DNA of 61,731 nucleotides from Clostridiaceae bacterium. Lineage in GTDB: Bacteria; Bacillota; Clostridia; Oscillospirales; Acutalibacteraceae. A model generated the notes under the pieces. That model searched no databases. It saw only the letters and a program-made list of their open reading frames with translations, and was not told the origin of the DNA. The position numbers were made by a program, and so were the translations under genes. Shown one piece after another: positions 7,061 to 15,022 of this stretch. Position 1 is the first letter of the stretch. Each line of letters starts with the position of its first letter. The stretch is taken from NCBI GenBank assembly GCA_016295355.1, contig JAEDLK010000007.1:1-61731 (forward strand). Reading direction: 5' to 3'.

Positions 7061-7312
7061 TTATTTTGTGATGGTGGCGATAGCGGTGCAGACGATTGCC
7101 AAAATCATAAAGAGAACCACACCGATTGTTGTCCAGCGTCTTAATAAAGCATCGCTTGTTTTGGCTTTGTTCTTGGACAGGAAGGTATCGGCACCGCCGG
7201 AAATAACACCGCTGATACCGTTACGACGGCTTTGCTGCAAAAGAACCAACACAATAATGCCAATGGCCAACAGACCCATTAAAATTCCTAAAACAATTTC
7301 TAAAACTGCCAT
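7061..7312 (-). CDS. secG: Preprotein translocase subunit SecG
   Basis: An 83-residue protein with two hydrophobic segments (about residues 2-22 and 60-80) and the SecG loop between them (LLQQSRRNGISGVISGGADT, then FLSKNKAK). SecG assists SecYE and SecA in protein export. The ATG at 7312 has GGAGG nine bases upstream; the longer frame is not needed. It is a single-gene unit with a strong sigma-A promoter and its own terminator. Confidence 0.93.
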   Translation of the reverse strand: MAVLEIVLGILMGLLAIGIIVLVLLQQSRRNGISGVISGGADTFLSKNKAKTSDALLRRWTTIGVVLFMILAIVCTAIATITK

Positions 7313-7342
7313 GATTTTTTCCTCCATTCGATTAACAAAGGT

Positions 7343-7371
7343 ATCATAGCACACAATCACTAAAATGTCAA
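7343..7371 (-). promoter_or_regulatory. Sigma-A promoter of secG
   Basis: Minus strand TTGACA (7366-7371), 17-bp spacer, TATGAT (7343-7348). A palindrome AAAATGT-CA-ACATTTT (7362-7377) covers the -35 element and might be an operator. Confidence 0.75.
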
Positions 7372-7401
7372 CATTTTGTGTGGGTCAAATCCAAAACACG
7401 G

Positions 7402-7785
7402 TTAAGTAGCATCGGCATGACAACCGTGACAGCTCTTAAACAGTTTTTCAACCGCCAGCTTGCGCTCGGTCTTATCGATAATAAAGCCGAGCTTTTCAAA
7501 CAGGACTTCCGGCGCATCTGCCCCATATCGGGCATCAATCACCTCATGACAAACGCCCACGTGCAGGGCGCTCCGAAGAATCCCGTCGGCCAAAGCCGGT
7601 TTATCTTTTGGCTCAAGACGGTTGATGATGAGTTGCTTATTATCCAATGTGTACAGGCAAAATCCCAAAACCTGTTCCCCTTCTTTGGCAATCACACATC
7701 CGCCGTTTTCGGGAAACACAGCACCAACCTGCTCATAAAAAGCCTTGGTTTCCTCTAAAGTACGGGTTGGCAAAACACTGATCAT
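7402..7785 (-). CDS. Small GNAT-like acetyltransferase
   Basis: A 127-residue protein with a GNAT-like layout: strand-turn-strand NGGCVIAKEGEQVLGFCLYT in the N-terminal third and a final strand with FEKLGFI near residue 98. The acetyl-CoA loop is weak (LADGILRSALHVG), so activity is uncertain. The C-terminus ends with an unusual CHGCHADAT tail. Its ATG overlaps the rluB stop (ATGA), so it is translationally coupled as the last gene of the scpA-rluB operon. Substrate unknown. Confidence 0.6.
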   Translation of the reverse strand: MISVLPTRTLEETKAFYEQVGAVFPENGGCVIAKEGEQVLGFCLYTLDNKQLIINRLEPKDKPALADGILRSALHVGVCHEVIDARYGADAPEVLFEKLGFIIDKTERKLAVEKLFKSCHGCHADAT

Positions 7786-8528
7786 ACCTCTGTCCCCTTC
7801 TTGTTTGTGCCGATATTGGTCAGACGACGCATTTCCTTTTCGTTGAGTTCACGCCATTTGCCCTGCGGCAACATGCCCAGCTTAACACCGGCAATTTCGG
7901 TGCGTTTAAGCCGCAACACCTTAAGAGAAACCGCCTCGCACATTTTACGGACTTGTCGATTCCGCCCCTCATGAATCACAAACATGAGCACCGTACGGTC
8001 CGGCTTGCGGTCAACCACAAAGCAATCACACGGCTGTGTCTTACGGCCGTCAATCATCACGCCGGTTGAAAGGGTTACAACCTGCTCGTCGCTCACCTCA
8101 CCGCTGACCGTCACCCGATAGGTCTTATTCACATGACGGGACGGATGCATCAGCTCGTTGGCAAAGGTGCCGTCATTAGTCATAAACAAAAGGCCTTCCG
8201 AATCCTTATCCAACCGACCGACCGGAAAAACCCGAACCTTACAGTCGCTCACTAAATCGGCCACGCATTTTCGACCCAGTTCGTCCGAAACGGTGGTCAC
8301 ATACCCACGAGGCTTATGTAGCATTAAATATACTTTTTGCGTGACGGCAATCACCGGCTTACCGGCAACCGTCACCTTATCCCGAATCGGATCCACCTTA
8401 TCGCCCACAGAGGCGGGGTGCCCGTTGATTTTTACCTTGCCGGCGGCAATCAGTTCCTCGGCCTTACGGCGAGAGGCAACCCCGCATTCCGATAAATGCT
8501 TTTGCAACCGTATTTTTTGTTCCTTCAT
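7782..8528 (-). CDS. rluB: 23S rRNA pseudouridine synthase, RluB/RsuA family
   Basis: A 248-residue enzyme with an N-terminal S4 RNA-binding domain (RLQKHLSECGVASRRKAEEL, about 7-60) and the RsuA/RluB catalytic core, with the catalytic aspartate in PVGRLDKDSEGLLF (about residue 103) and the KTYRV and EGRNRQVRKM motifs. It converts a uridine of ribosomal RNA to pseudouridine; RluB acts near position 2605 of 23S rRNA. The gene order scpA-scpB-ytfJ-dacF-rluB is common in Clostridia. It sits nine bases after the carboxypeptidase gene. Confidence 0.88.
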   Translation of the reverse strand: MKEQKIRLQKHLSECGVASRRKAEELIAAGKVKINGHPASVGDKVDPIRDKVTVAGKPVIAVTQKVYLMLHKPRGYVTTVSDELGRKCVADLVSDCKVRVFPVGRLDKDSEGLLFMTNDGTFANELMHPSRHVNKTYRVTVSGEVSDEQVVTLSTGVMIDGRKTQPCDCFVVDRKPDRTVLMFVIHEGRNRQVRKMCEAVSLKVLRLKRTEIAGVKLGMLPQGKWRELNEKEMRRLTNIGTNKKGTEV

Positions 8529-8537
8529 GCTTTTCTC

Positions 8538-9653
8538 CTAAATTGTATGCAAGATTTTTTTAACATTATTAAACAGCAAGCTGATAAAGGTTGGTTGTTT
8601 TGCAGGCAGGACATCACTCTGGGCTGTCAAATACTGACGAGCCAACACCGAATCCCCCACGCGATACTCCACCATGCCGAGAGCATCCCCGGCATGAATG
8701 GGTGCATAACCGTAGCGCCCTGCCAAAACCCGTTTTTCGACTTGTTCGGCCCTGACACCGGCCAGAGTGATGTCCGGGCAGGTCAAGAGAACCTCTTTTT
8801 CTTGTCCCGAAACAATGGGTAACACTAGGGACTCTCCCTCGATAACAGCTTTAATCTGATCGTACAAAGTAAAGCCGTAATCCAACAATGCCTTGTGATC
8901 GGCCCAATCATTTCGGTCATTGAGCGTCACACACACCAATCGATGCCCGTTACGCTCGGCCGCTGAAACCAAACAACGACCGGCCTTATCCGTATAGCCC
9001 GTTTTTACCCCGATCGCTCCCTCATAAGAAGACAGCAACCGATTGTGATTGGTCAGCGTATGCTGCTTGCCGCCATATGTCAAGGTAACGGATTTTGTTC
9101 GGCAGACCGCCGAAAACTCCTCATTCTGCAAAGCCTTGGCCGTCAGTCTGGCAAGATCCAAAGCCGTGGTATAATGGGTTGGACCGTCCAACCCAGACGG
9201 CGTATCAAAATGAGTGGCCGTCAGCCCAAGCTGTACGGCCTCTTCATTCATTAAAGTTACAAAGGCTGACAGCGAACCGCACAGCCCAATGGCCGCCGCA
9301 TTGGCCGCATCGTTGCCGGAGGATAACAGCATTCCGTACAAAAGCTGACGAAAGGTAACCGAATCCCCCACAGACAGATACATGGAAGTACCCTCGACCG
9401 CCACCATTTCTCTTGTCACACTGACTGTTTTTTCCAAATCGGCATGTAGACAAATCAGATAGGCGGTCATAATCTTGGTGGTGCTGGCCATCGCCCGTCT
9501 GGCATCCGCATTTTTGGCATACAGCACCCGATTATCCATTGCATCCAAGACAACCGAAGCCGTAGCACTGTCGCCGACAGCGCTGACCGTCATGGCTGTC
9601 AATCCCATCATCAATGCCAGTAATAAAGCCATCCATTGTTTCAATCTCCTCAC
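8538..9653 (-). CDS. dacF: D-alanyl-D-alanine carboxypeptidase (DacF/DacB type)
   Basis: A 371-residue penicillin-binding protein 5-like enzyme. It has an N-terminal signal peptide (about 1-26) and the three active-site motifs: STTK (SxxK, near residue 57), SGN (near residue 112) and KTG (near residue 216). It trims terminal D-alanine from peptidoglycan stem peptides outside the membrane. Position next to ytfJ and scpAB matches spore-associated DacF, which lowers cortex cross-linking; this assignment rests on context. The C-terminal region (about 270-371) is the usual beta domain plus a weak amphipathic anchor. Confidence 0.88.
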   Translation of the reverse strand: MRRLKQWMALLLALMMGLTAMTVSAVGDSATASVVLDAMDNRVLYAKNADARRAMASTTKIMTAYLICLHADLEKTVSVTREMVAVEGTSMYLSVGDSVTFRQLLYGMLLSSGNDAANAAAIGLCGSLSAFVTLMNEEAVQLGLTATHFDTPSGLDGPTHYTTALDLARLTAKALQNEEFSAVCRTKSVTLTYGGKQHTLTNHNRLLSSYEGAIGVKTGYTDKAGRCLVSAAERNGHRLVCVTLNDRNDWADHKALLDYGFTLYDQIKAVIEGESLVLPIVSGQEKEVLLTCPDITLAGVRAEQVEKRVLAGRYGYAPIHAGDALGMVEYRVGDSVLARQYLTAQSDVLPAKQPTFISLLFNNVKKILHTI

Positions 9654-9720
9654 CCTTTCATCATCAACTTATGAAGAAAGGGCAAAGGCTATGACCACAG
9701 GCTTTGGGCAATCCCGGTAA

Positions 9721-10086
9721 TCACATGTCTGGCTTTTCCGGCTTTTTGAACAGCTCCACAAGTTCCGGGACAGCCGCAATGGCACGATCAACCACCGTAT
9801 TATCCACCGCAATGGGCAACACGCGGACGCCGTCGCCCTTAACCGCCAAAAAAGCTACCGGTGTAACCGAAACACCGGCACCGCTGCCGCCTCCGAACAC
9901 CGCCTGTCCTGTCTTATTGGGAAAATCGGAACCGCCGGAAGCCAAACCGAAGGTCACCTTTGAAACAGGAATCAAGGTCATGCCACCGGCTTGAATCGGC
10001 GTGCCGACCACCGTATCGGCACTGACAACACTCCGCAGTTTTTCCAGCGTAATATCCACCATATTTTTAATGCTGTTTTCTCCCAT
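9721..10086 (-). CDS. ytfJ: GerW family sporulation protein YtfJ
   Basis: A 121-residue protein with the conserved pattern of GerW/YtfJ: NMVDITLEKLRSVV at the N-terminus, GTPIQAGGMTLIPVSKVTFG, then a glycine-rich stretch (GGGSGAGVSVTPVAFLAV). In B. subtilis YtfJ is made in the forespore and is needed for normal germination, though its biochemical role is unknown. The ATG at 10086 is preferred; a TTG at 10131 would add 15 residues. It lies between scpB and dacF in the operon. Confidence 0.9.
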   Translation of the reverse strand: MGENSIKNMVDITLEKLRSVVSADTVVGTPIQAGGMTLIPVSKVTFGLASGGSDFPNKTGQAVFGGGSGAGVSVTPVAFLAVKGDGVRVLPIAVDNTVVDRAIAAVPELVELFKKPEKPDM

Positions 10087-10142
10087 AAGGTCACAATCCT
10101 TTCCCCGGTCACTCAAGTTTAGCTTGCCCAATTAAAGGAAAA

Positions 10143-10721
10143 CTATTCCTCTTTTGTCAATATTTCCTCTACAGAGAGCTGCTCGCCAAGATCAGGCTGC
10201 TCTACCCCCTTTTGATCTCTCGGCAATTCAGGCAACTCGCTTAAATCGCTGATGCCGAAGCAACGCAAAAAGTTTTTGGTGGTGCCGTACAAAAGCGGAC
10301 GACCCGGCAGTTCCAGACGGCCTCTTTCTTCAATCAAGCCTTTTTCCATCAAGGTCTGCACAGTGCCGGAGCAATCCACGCCACGCACCTGCTCAATAAA
10401 GGCTCTGGTCACCGGTTGGTTATAGGCCACCACAGCCAAAACCTCCATCGCCGCCGACGAAAGCGGCGTTTTACGCTTTAATTCCGCCAATTGCCGAATA
10501 TACCCTGCATATTCGCTTTTGGTACAAAGCTGATAGGCGTTTTCAAGGCGCACCAATTCCACACCGCTGTCTCGGCTGTCAAGACGACCTTGTAACTGCT
10601 CCATGGTTTGGTTAACCTGGTCAAATTCCAACGAAAAAACAGCCGCCAACCGATCCACACTGACCGGTTCACCCGATGAAAACAGCACCGCCTCAAAAGC
10701 GGCCGCATAATCAATTTCCAT
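10143..10721 (-). CDS. scpB: Segregation and condensation protein B
   Basis: A 192-residue ScpB protein with two winged-helix domains; recognisable blocks are EAVLFSSGEPVSVDRLA at the start, LSSAAMEVLAVVAYNQPVTR in the middle and GRPLLYGTTKNFLRCFGI near residue 140. ScpB dimers bind ScpA to complete the SMC condensin complex that organises and separates chromosomes. It overlaps the end of scpA by 11 bp, which implies coupled translation. Length and motifs are typical. Confidence 0.95.
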   Translation of the reverse strand: MEIDYAAAFEAVLFSSGEPVSVDRLAAVFSLEFDQVNQTMEQLQGRLDSRDSGVELVRLENAYQLCTKSEYAGYIRQLAELKRKTPLSSAAMEVLAVVAYNQPVTRAFIEQVRGVDCSGTVQTLMEKGLIEERGRLELPGRPLLYGTTKNFLRCFGISDLSELPELPRDQKGVEQPDLGEQLSVEEILTKEE

Positions 10722-11436
10722 GCTCTTTCTCCTTTACCATGCTGATTTCCACGGCATCGCTTTCGCCGGACAACTTCACCCGATTGGCCTTGCAAAGCTC
10801 CAACACTGCCAAGAAGGTGGCAACCAATTCGGAACGGCTGTGAGCACCCCGATAGAGTTGCGATAGTTTTTGCCGACCCGTGCGGAACAGATTACGCATC
10901 ACATACACAATTTTAGACGACACCGACACAATTTTCTTGGCCACAATCTTTTCAAATGGCTTGGTGTTGGTCGGCAAATGCCGCATACCCCGTCCGGCTG
11001 CCATCAAATAAGCCTCGTAAAGCGCCGTTTTTTCGTGTGTCAACGTATAGGTTTTATCCGGCTCTATTTCCTGCGGCAAACGAACAAATCGATCGTACTG
11101 TGCCATTTTCTCGGCCATTTTACCGGCCATCTCACGGCACACCCGGTATTCTAACAATTCGCCTGTCAGCTCATCGGCCAGTTGTTTCATTTCCTCATGC
11201 TTGGGCAACAGACTGACCGTTTTTATGTAGATGAGCCGTGAAGCCATTTCTAAAAAGGCACTGGCTGTATCCATGCCCTCCTGCAAATCCATCTGCGCAA
11301 TATGCGCCAGATACTGGTCAATCAAATCCACCAAGCATATATCGGTAATGTTCAGTTTGTTTTTGGCAATTAACTGGAGAAGTAAATCAAGGGGACCCTC
11401 AAAATCCTCCAATCGATACGATAACACAACTTCCAT
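10711..11436 (-). CDS. scpA: Segregation and condensation protein A
   Basis: A 241-residue kleisin. The N-terminal SMC-binding block FEGPLDLLLQLIAKNKLNIT D-type motif starts at residue 9, and the AYLEMASRLIYIKT-like block (AFLEMASRLIYIKTVSLLP) follows near residue 64. The C-terminal winged helix (FLAVLELCKANRVKL) contacts the SMC head. ScpA bridges the SMC dimer and ScpB in the condensin complex. It lies 9 bp after the M50 protease gene in the same operon. Confidence 0.95.
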   Translation of the reverse strand: MEVVLSYRLEDFEGPLDLLLQLIAKNKLNITDICLVDLIDQYLAHIAQMDLQEGMDTASAFLEMASRLIYIKTVSLLPKHEEMKQLADELTGELLEYRVCREMAGKMAEKMAQYDRFVRLPQEIEPDKTYTLTHEKTALYEAYLMAAGRGMRHLPTNTKPFEKIVAKKIVSVSSKIVYVMRNLFRTGRQKLSQLYRGAHSRSELVATFLAVLELCKANRVKLSGESDAVEISMVKEKEHGN

Positions 11437-11445
11437 AACGGCCCC

Positions 11446-12120
11446 TTAATACCCGAAAAGCAGTCGAGGAAGGATGCTTAATATTTGGAGAATAAAGCTC
11501 TGTGCCACATACAACGGCCTATCCAACACGCCCGACCAAATCAGCATGATGACAGCCAAAGAAAAATAGCGTTCAAACCGCATGAACGAAAAATACAGCC
11601 GGCTGGGCAAAAACACATTTAACAGACGGGAGCCGTCAAGCGGCGGAATGGGAATGAGGTTAAACACCGCCAAGGACACATTGATTAGACAGTAATACTG
11701 TAGAAAATAAGCAACATACACCAACGCCGCTATGGCGGTATTTCGATAAACGGAAATAACGGCGTAATACAAAAACAAGCTGACAAAAGAAAGCAACAAA
11801 TTCATCAGCGGTCCGGCCATGGCCGTGGCCACCATGCCCCATTTCGGATTCTTAAAGTAACGGGCGTCCACCTGTACCGGTTTAGCCCAACCAAAGCCTA
11901 AAAATAAAATGCCGATGGCACCCAAATAGTCAATATGCGCCAAGGGATTGAGCGTCAACCGTCCCTGATAGCGAGGGGTGTTATCCCCCAGCTTGTCCGC
12001 CACAAACGCATGAGCAAATTCATGGAACGGCAAGGTCAAAAAAATAACCGTCAAGGCCGACAGCACATACGCCGCCGCATTAAAAAAGTTCATTTCCCCT
12101 CTGATTAGTTGAAACAGCAA
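11446..12120 (-). CDS. Site-2 protease family (M50) zinc membrane peptidase
   Basis: A 224-residue integral membrane protein with the zinc motif HEFAH (HExxH) in the first hydrophobic segment and a second conserved block AGPLMNLLL; a later segment holds NLIPIPPLDGSRLL with the metal-binding NPxxDG-type motif. It belongs to the short YwhC/YdjP-like site-2 proteases that cleave within membranes. The TTG at 12120 is chosen because GGAGG lies 7 bases upstream, inside what a longer frame would read as coding. It starts the scpAB operon. Substrate unknown; in spore formers this group is distinct from SpoIVFB. Confidence 0.85.
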   Translation of the reverse strand: MLFQLIRGEMNFFNAAAYVLSALTVIFLTLPFHEFAHAFVADKLGDNTPRYQGRLTLNPLAHIDYLGAIGILFLGFGWAKPVQVDARYFKNPKWGMVATAMAGPLMNLLLSFVSLFLYYAVISVYRNTAIAALVYVAYFLQYYCLINVSLAVFNLIPIPPLDGSRLLNVFLPSRLYFSFMRFERYFSLAVIMLIWSGVLDRPLYVAQSFILQILSILPRLLFGY

Positions 12121-12156
12121 GAAAATTCCTCCAAGCGATACATAATAATCAACTAT

Positions 12157-12185
12157 ATTATAAACCAATTACCCTTGAATTGCAA
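12157..12185 (-). promoter_or_regulatory. Sigma-A promoter of the M50-scpAB-rluB operon
   Basis: Minus strand TTGCAA (12180-12185), 17 bp, TATAAT (12157-12162), about 35 bases before the TTG start. Confidence 0.7.
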
Positions 12186-12240
12186 CAGCGGATTTGGCTT
12201 TAGCCGTTTCTGACAACGGCAAAATCGCATTCTGTCGCCT

Positions 12241-12271
12241 AAAAAAACTCCGGTTGCAAAAGAGCAACCGG
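12241..12271 (-). terminator. Intrinsic terminator of the SGNH esterase gene
   Basis: CCGGTTGC and GCAACCGG arms (12250-12271) with a run of seven T after the hairpin on the minus strand. Confidence 0.8.
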
Positions 12272-12285
12272 ATAGGTAAAAACGC

Positions 12286-13302
12286 TTAAAAGAGCTTCTT
12301 TTCGTTAAACCACGCTATCAAGGCCTCGGCCATTTTCACATGCTCGGTCTCCGACGGATGCCAGCATCCGCCACTGTGATACTCACCGCCCAAATCAGCC
12401 ACATAGTAACCGGCCTCTTCACCGCCCAAATCGTTCATGCACTTGAAAGCGCCTTCCTTATAGGCATAGGAAATTCCGCCGATTAACCAAACGAACAACG
12501 CATTCGGCTGATACTCCTTGATGGTGGCAATCAGTTTCTTTCCATCCTCGGCGAAATCATCCATGGTAAAATGACTGGTGCCCTGTCTTTTGGAATGGCA
12601 ATCGTTACATCCGAGATAAATACAAACCACATCGGCTTGACGCAGGCAACGATACGGGCGATTCGTATCACGATGACGGTTTTCAAACACATAGGAATCT
12701 CTCCAGCAGGCATCCACACCCGTTTCACCGCCGGAATTGTACGTTAGACCCCATCCGCCGTTTGACACCATACGCCAATCGGTGCCCAAGGCCTTGGCGG
12801 TCAAAAAAGCATAGCTGTTGGTACCGTTTTCATCATGCACCTTGCTGCTGGCACCGGCGCAGGTCACCGAATCGCCCACAAACTCAATCAAGGTTTCAGC
12901 CTCCGGGCGGCATAACAGCTCACCGTCAAAAGCAAAGCTTATAAGCACGGCGGCACCGTACTGCCGCTCTAACTGTCTGACAACCCAAATCTCATGCTCG
13001 GCCGGTTCACCCTCAACCGTAAAGCGCATGGTAACGGTTTCGTTTTCTTTCAAATCCGCCAAGACGATTTCCCTGTACACGCCGTCTACAAAGATCGACA
13101 TATACTGGTTCTTTAAGGTTTGCTTCTCACAAAGCACCTCAAAACGCAAGGTTACCTCCACTTCACCGGCACACACAGCTCTGAAGCAAAGAGCCGAATC
13201 TGTCCAATCGAAGCTCACGCCGTCAGGTAAATCCACATAGCGTTGCATCAGTTGGATTTTTTCCCGTACTGACGTATCCGTCAATAAATATGTATGTTTC
13301 AT
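12286..13302 (-). CDS. Two-domain SGNH esterase, carbohydrate esterase-like
   Basis: A 338-residue protein without a signal peptide. Residues 1-130 form a beta-rich (jelly-roll-like) domain and residues 145-338 an SGNH hydrolase domain, with the nucleophile block EFVGDSVTCAG, the asparagine in YLGCNDC and the catalytic histidine in CWHPSETEH. This layout resembles CE2-type acetyl-xylan/sugar esterases. It would remove acetyl groups from oligosaccharides inside the cell. The ATG at 13302 has AGGATG upstream. It is a monocistronic unit with its own promoter and terminator. The exact substrate is unknown. Confidence 0.75.
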   Translation of the reverse strand: MKHTYLLTDTSVREKIQLMQRYVDLPDGVSFDWTDSALCFRAVCAGEVEVTLRFEVLCEKQTLKNQYMSIFVDGVYREIVLADLKENETVTMRFTVEGEPAEHEIWVVRQLERQYGAAVLISFAFDGELLCRPEAETLIEFVGDSVTCAGASSKVHDENGTNSYAFLTAKALGTDWRMVSNGGWGLTYNSGGETGVDACWRDSYVFENRHRDTNRPYRCLRQADVVCIYLGCNDCHSKRQGTSHFTMDDFAEDGKKLIATIKEYQPNALFVWLIGGISYAYKEGAFKCMNDLGGEEAGYYVADLGGEYHSGGCWHPSETEHVKMAEALIAWFNEKKLF

Positions 13303-13346
13303 GACACATCCTGCCTTTCCGTTCGGCATCCACCGATTACGATTAC

Positions 13347-13375
13347 ACTATAGCATAAGCCACCTCGAAAAACAA
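13347..13375 (-). promoter_or_regulatory. Sigma-A promoter of the SGNH esterase gene
   Basis: Minus strand TTGTTT (13370-13375), 17 bp, TATAGT (13347-13352). Confidence 0.5.
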
Positions 13376-13409
13376 GCCTTTTCTTTTTTTAATAAATCCG
13401 TCAGTCATG

Positions 13410-14153
13410 TCAAGAAAAAGACAAATACCGGCTATACACATAACCATTTTTGTGATTGTACCGCACGCCCGCCCAATCGGGCAAACGGGCATAGACCGTC
13501 ACTTGTTCACCGTTGGGAATTTGCCCAACGATCGGTGAAGACAAGTCCGGCCGTTCACGCAAATTTAACCGACCGCCCATCGGTGTGGTCACCGTAGCCG
13601 TCACAGGCGTTGTCGGCAAATTGAACGGAATATCAAAATAATCCGCCAAAGATAGCACGGTGTTTTCGGCTATGGCGTTAATATTATTGCGAATCCACTC
13701 CGCATCCTCGGCATTATCATGATAGGCATATTCAATCAATACCGCCGGTGCCTTGGTTTTAACCACTTCTCCGAGTGTTGTGGTGGGAACTGTTCTCACC
13801 CGATCGGGCAACGGATAAATCAGTTTCAGATTGTTGGCGATGATCTCGGCCGCTCGCTGTCCGTTCACGCTCCCCGGTGCATAATACACCTCACTGCCTC
13901 GAATCCCGCCGCTTCCGACGGGGCCGGCCGCATTGGAATGAAGAGCCAAATGCAAATCATACTGTCCGGCATTGGAAGCCGTAATAGAGCTTGCCGCCGT
14001 CATATCCGGCGTATTTCTCACATAACCGATGCCTGACGCTTCCAAATACGGAATCATAGCATCGGCAATTTTATTCATATACTCCTCTTCGTTGCCGCCA
14101 CCGTTATAGGGATTAAACTCTTGCGTAGACGGACTTAAATAAATGGTTGGCAT
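13410..14153 (-). CDS. Amidase_3-type N-acetylmuramoyl-L-alanine amidase with SH3 domain
   Basis: A 247-residue protein: an Amidase_3 domain (about 1-175) and a C-terminal bacterial SH3 domain (about 185-247, GGRLNLRERP to GYVYSRYLSF). The zinc glutamate region (NEEEYMNKIADAM) and the histidine in LALHSNAAG are present, as is the late glutamate in VLIEYAYHDN. The first zinc histidine, normally in DxGHGG, is absent: the equivalent position reads LSPSTQEFNP. There is no signal peptide, so release would need lysis or another route. The closest resemblance is to clostridial amidases of this shape and to endolysins. Its ribosome site lies within a terminator-like hairpin. Confidence 0.78.
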   Translation of the reverse strand: MPTIYLSPSTQEFNPYNGGGNEEEYMNKIADAMIPYLEASGIGYVRNTPDMTAASSITASNAGQYDLHLALHSNAAGPVGSGGIRGSEVYYAPGSVNGQRAAEIIANNLKLIYPLPDRVRTVPTTTLGEVVKTKAPAVLIEYAYHDNAEDAEWIRNNINAIAENTVLSLADYFDIPFNLPTTPVTATVTTPMGGRLNLRERPDLSSPIVGQIPNGEQVTVYARLPDWAGVRYNHKNGYVYSRYLSFS

Positions 14154-14195
14154 AAAAAACCCCTCCTCGGTTATCTATACTGAACCGAGAAGGAG
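14154..14195 (-). terminator. Terminator-like hairpin that contains the amidase ribosome site
   Basis: Minus strand: a 13-bp stem with two G-T pairs (arms 14183-14195 and 14160-14172), a 10-base loop and then six T immediately before the ATG of the amidase. The 3' arm holds GAGGAGGGG, the ribosome site of that gene. Confidence 0.65.
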
Positions 14196-14208
14196 TTTAT
14201 GATTGGAT

Positions 14209-14757
14209 TTATGAACAATTGTCCGTCAAGGACAGCTTTTCGGCCTCCTCCTTGACAACCGACGAGAACCAACAATACAGGGCCTCTCCCAATTCTTGAT
14301 ACACACTGTCACCGTCGTGAGAACACAGCATGGCAAAGGTTTGACCGATCCTGCGATCCACCTCAATGCCCCGACGGTAAGCCAAGTAATAAAAGGAAAA
14401 AGCTCCGGTATCGCCGGAGGTGTGATAAATCTCCGGGTTAAACATTTTCAAAGTGTCCAAAAAGGCCTTTTGAGCCACACCGGCATCCGTTTCATTGCGA
14501 CAATACCGCTCAAAGCTAACCGTGGCGGTAAAGGACAGCAAAAGACGCCGTTGAATGATCATTTCATAATCACCGTCATCATCAAACTTAAAGTTGGTAG
14601 CATCCTTGGAAAAGATTTGTGCAATAGTGATACCCAACTGACGAGCATTAATGCGTTCCTTTTCGCCGGCCGACTGTTCCTGATCATCAGCGGCATTTTT
14701 TCGGATATCTTTCGACGGCTTATCGCCGGCAATTTTGATATCGTTATCCGTTTCCAA
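14209..14757 (-). CDS. Uncharacterised protein, acidic and polar N-terminus
   Basis: A 182-residue soluble protein. The first 35 residues are polar and probably disordered; the remainder looks like a compact helical domain (AFLDTLKMFNPEIYHTSGDT, then YYLAYRRGIEVDRRIGQTFA). No signal peptide, membrane segment or catalytic motif is visible. It lies 15 bp downstream of the TSCPD gene, at the end of the dnaG-rpoD operon, followed by the hairpin at 14160-14195. I do not recognise the family. Confidence 0.65.
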   Translation of the reverse strand: METDNDIKIAGDKPSKDIRKNAADDQEQSAGEKERINARQLGITIAQIFSKDATNFKFDDDGDYEMIIQRRLLLSFTATVSFERYCRNETDAGVAQKAFLDTLKMFNPEIYHTSGDTGAFSFYYLAYRRGIEVDRRIGQTFAMLCSHDGDSVYQELGEALYCWFSSVVKEEAEKLSLTDNCS

Positions 14758-14772
14758 GTCTATCCCTTCTTT

Positions 14773-15021
14773 CTATTTGTGATCAATCAGTGCCTGTGCC
14801 AACTGGTCGGGGCAGGAAGTCGGCTTCATGCCACACCGAATGCCCGACAACCGCCGGATAACCTCCTCTTTATTCATGTCCTTAACCAGTGCAGAAATAC
14901 CCTGTAGATTGCCGTGGCAACCGCCGGCAAACCGTACTTCCTTAACAATGTCGTCCTCCAGTACAATTTCGACACTGCGAGCACACACGCCTTTGGTTTG
15001 ATATACAAATCGTTCTGTCAT
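14773..15021 (-). CDS. TSCPD domain protein
   Basis: An 82-residue protein with the family signature: a GGCHGNLQGISALVKD block in the centre, IRCGMKPTSCPDQLAQAL near the C-terminus, and conserved cysteines. TSCPD domains occur alone or at the end of ribonucleotide reductases; the cysteines suggest metal or Fe-S binding, but the function is not known. It begins one base after the rpoD stop and is probably translated with it. Confidence 0.85.
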   Translation of the reverse strand: MTERFVYQTKGVCARSVEIVLEDDIVKEVRFAGGCHGNLQGISALVKDMNKEEVIRRLSGIRCGMKPTSCPDQLAQALIDHK

Positions 15022-15022
15022 A

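Noticed and set aside
12181..12240. Possible small RNA between the M50 and SGNH genes
   Set aside because: Only a promoter and a terminator can be made out; no extra structure.
14296..14907. 203-codon plus-strand frame
   Set aside because: Antisense to the 14209 and TSCPD genes, with no start context; a shadow of real genes.
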